From Mariprofundaceae bacterium (GTDB lineage Bacteria > Pseudomonadota > Zetaproteobacteria > Mariprofundales > Mariprofundaceae): DNA of 7,996 bases. Below, piece after piece: positions 6,805 through 7,996 of the stretch. The notes below the pieces were generated by a model, which saw only the letters and a program-made list of their open reading frames with translations, had not been told where the DNA came from and did not search any database. Location of the stretch: the NCBI GenBank assembly GCA_030950865.1, contig JAUZQR010000166.1, positions 1 to 7,996 of the forward strand. The letters are read 5' to 3'. The first letter of the stretch is position 1; every line of letters starts with the position of its first letter. Both the position numbers and the translations under genes were made by a program.

Positions 6805-7434
6805 TTAAGCTCCCTTTATCGCAGGACGAAGCTCAAGCAAACCATTTTTAGCACCAGGAACAGATCCCTTCACTAAAATACGATTAGCTTCTTCATCAAT
6901 ACGAACGATTTCTAGGTTTTGCACCGTTTTACGCACATTACCGTAATGTCCTGGCATTTTTTTGCCTGGAAATACACGACCTGGCCATTGACATTGACCT
7001 GTCGAACCCATTTGACGATGCACTTTTTCCGCACCATGAGTCGCACGACCACCCGCAAAATCATAACGCTTCATCACACCAGCAAAGCCATGACCTTTTG
7101 AGGTACCAACCACGTCTATTTTTTGACCATTTTCAAACATAGATACTGTCAAATCTTGACCCAATTCATAAGTGTCATCAGAAGAAATTCTAAATTCCTT
7201 CAAATTACCCATTACTTCTTGACCCTGCTTGGCAAAATGACCTTGCACTGCACGACTTTCAGATTTCTTAGCTAAGCCATAACCTACTTGAATAGCGTCA
7301 TAACCATCTTTATCTGATGTACGACGTGCAATGACTTTACATGTTTCAATATTCAATACTGTGACAGGAACAGACGAACCATTCTCATCAAAGATTTGTG
7401 TCATACCCGCTTTACGGGCAATCAATCCACTCAT
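6805..7434 (-). CDS. rplC: 50S ribosomal protein L3
   Basis: L3 is one of the first proteins to bind 23S rRNA during assembly, and its central extension reaches the peptidyl transferase centre. The 209-residue product begins MSGLIARKAGMTQIFDENG and ends KNGLLELRPAIKGA. The conserved central signature is DVVGTSKGHGFAGVMKRYDF (107-126), and the loop is GSTGQCQWPGRVFPGKKMPG (143-162). The glutamines at 147 and 149 lie in the region where E. coli L3 is N5-methylated by PrmB, so the modification site is probably retained. W150 and P156 are uncommon choices in this loop by my reading. ATG 7432-7434 follows GGGAGG by five bases, after a 12-nt gap from rpsJ. Confidence 0.99.
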   Translation of the reverse strand: MSGLIARKAGMTQIFDENGSSVPVTVLNIETCKVIARRTSDKDGYDAIQVGYGLAKKSESRAVQGHFAKQGQEVMGNLKEFRISSDDTYELGQDLTVSMFENGQKIDVVGTSKGHGFAGVMKRYDFAGGRATHGAEKVHRQMGSTGQCQWPGRVFPGKKMPGHYGNVRKTVQNLEIVRIDEEANRILVKGSVPGAKNGLLELRPAIKGA

Positions 7435-7446
7435 GATAACCTCCCG

Positions 7447-7755
7447 TTAAAGCTTGATTTCGACGTCAACACCAGATGGAAGATTCAATTTCATCAATGC
7501 ATCTACCGTCTGTGGTGTTGGCTTGTCAATATCTAACAAACGTTTATGTGTACGAATCTCAAACTGCTCACGTGATGATTTGTACTTATGTGGTGAACGA
7601 ATCACACAATATTTACGAATACGAGTCGGAATCGGAATCGGACCTCGCACTTCTGCGCCAGTACGCTTTGCTGTTGCAACAATATCTTCGGCACTTTTGT
7701 CGAGGATACGATGATCAAAAGCCTTCAGGCGAATTCGAATACTTTGAGCTGCCAC
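7447..7755 (-). CDS. rpsJ: 30S ribosomal protein S10 (NusE), GTG start
   Basis: S10 is in the 30S head and, as NusE, also binds NusB and NusG in transcription antitermination and transcription-translation coupling. The 102-residue product shows [20 protein letters not shown] (6-25), the long loop with [19 protein letters not shown] (41-59) and the signature [16 protein letters not shown] (61-76). The initiation codon is GTG at 7753-7755. No in-frame ATG exists until codon 88, and AGGAG stands eight bases upstream of the GTG, so the start is well supported. Only 12 nt separate the gene from tuf. Confidence 0.98.
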   Translation of the reverse strand: MAAQSIRIRLKAFDHRILDKSAEDIVATAKRTGAEVRGPIPIPTRIRKYCVIRSPHKYKSSREQFEIRTHKRLLDIDKPTPQTVDALMKLNLPSGVDVEIKL

Positions 7756-7763
7756 TGATTGCT

Positions 7764-7770
7764 CTCCTTA
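7764..7770 (-). promoter_or_regulatory. tuf stop fused to the rpsJ ribosome binding site
   Basis: The minus strand reads TAAGGAG. TAA ends tuf and AAGGAG is the Shine-Dalgarno sequence for the GTG start of rpsJ, eight bases further on. It decides the non-ATG start and suggests that terminating ribosomes from tuf can re-initiate on rpsJ. Confidence 0.75.
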
Positions 7771-7996
7771 CTCGCTAATTTCGGTAACGACACCAGCGCC
7801 GACCGTACGACCACCTTCACGAATGGCAAAACGTAATTCTTTATCCATTGCAATTGGGGTAATCAATTCAACATCTATCGAGATGTTATCACCAGGCATC
7901 ACCATTTCAGTGCCTTCTGGCAAGCTTACACTGCCTGTTACATCAGTCGTACGAAAGTAAAACTGAGGACGGTAACCATTAAAAAATGGTGTATGA
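7768..7996 (-). CDS. tuf: Elongation factor Tu, C-terminal fragment (cut by window edge)
   Basis: EF-Tu is the GTPase that delivers aminoacyl-tRNA to the ribosomal A site. The window holds the last 75 codons, mostly domain 3, reading [20 protein letters not shown] at its start, then [20 protein letters not shown] and [18 protein letters not shown], and ending ISE. These are the classic EF-Tu domain 3 motifs, including the [15 protein letters not shown] strand and the [12 protein letters not shown] end. The GTPase domain lies outside. The stop TAA at 7768-7770 is fused to the rpsJ ribosome-binding site. It is the last gene of the classical str operon, here running directly into the S10 genes. 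Whether a second tuf copy exists elsewhere cannot be seen. Confidence 0.98.
   Translation of the reverse strand, partial: HTPFFNGYRPQFYFRTTDVTGSVSLPEGTEMVMPGDNISIDVELITPIAMDKELRFAIREGGRTVGAGVVTEISE

Larger units (their letters stand above)
1..7996 (-). other. Continuous str (end)-S10-spc ribosomal protein operon
   Basis: Twenty same-strand genes follow one another with gaps of 1 to 30 nt and two 4-nt overlaps. No gap can accommodate a rho-independent terminator or a full promoter, so the window is most simply a single transcribed unit. Its promoter lies beyond position 7996 and its end beyond position 1. An internal promoter inside a coding sequence cannot be excluded from sequence alone. 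Confidence 0.85.

Noticed and set aside
7476..7778. Plus-strand 100-codon frame opposite rpsJ
   Set aside because: It lies wholly antisense to rpsJ and the end of tuf, has low-complexity Tyr/Glu/Ser content, and has no family resemblance.
1..7996. CRISPR array, insertion sequence, tRNA or hidden accessory system
   Set aside because: Coding sequence fills nearly the whole window with conserved ribosomal genes. No spaced direct repeats, transposase fragments, attachment sites or tRNA-like folds were seen.

Overview
The window is one uninterrupted ribosomal-protein gene cluster, all on the minus strand, so it reads from right to left. It begins with the 3' end of tuf (EF-Tu), runs through a complete S10 operon (rpsJ, rplC, rplD, rplW, rplB, rpsS, rplV, rpsC, rplP, rpmC, rpsQ), and continues into the spc operon (rplN, rplX, rplE, rpsN, rpsH, rplF, rplR). 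It is cut off eight codons into rpsE. That gives 18 complete genes and two partial ones, in the canonical bacterial order with nothing inserted and nothing missing.

The organism is a bacterium of moderate to low GC, judged by eye. L2, L3, L16, L29 and S3 look proteobacterial, with wording nearer to alpha- and zeta-like sequences than to Escherichia coli. However, rpsN encodes the short 61-residue zinc-binding S14, and L24 carries two CxxC pairs. These argue against a typical alpha-, beta- or gammaproteobacterium. I suspect a zetaproteobacterium-like or other deep proteobacterial lineage, but the window alone cannot settle this.

Packing is extreme. Intergenic gaps are 1 to 30 nt, two gene pairs overlap by 4 nt (rplD/rplW and rplP/rpmC), and several stop codons are fused to the next gene's Shine-Dalgarno sequence. 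There is no room for a promoter, terminator or long leader between genes. tuf to rpsJ (12 nt) and rpsQ to rplN (12 nt) are as tight as the rest, so the classical str, S10 and spc units appear to be one transcriptional run here. The L4-responsive S10 leader of E. coli has no counterpart. A short inverted repeat around the rplE ribosome-binding site is the only candidate regulatory structure I can point to.

The products all serve translation: EF-Tu delivers aminoacyl-tRNA, and the others are structural proteins of the 30S (S3, S5, S8, S10, S14, S17, S19) and 50S (L2, L3, L4, L5, L6, L14, L16, L18, L22, L23, L24, L29) subunits. I see no mobile element, CRISPR array, RNA gene or accessory system, and no undescribed system. 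The points of interest are lineage-informative variants and the regulatory layout.
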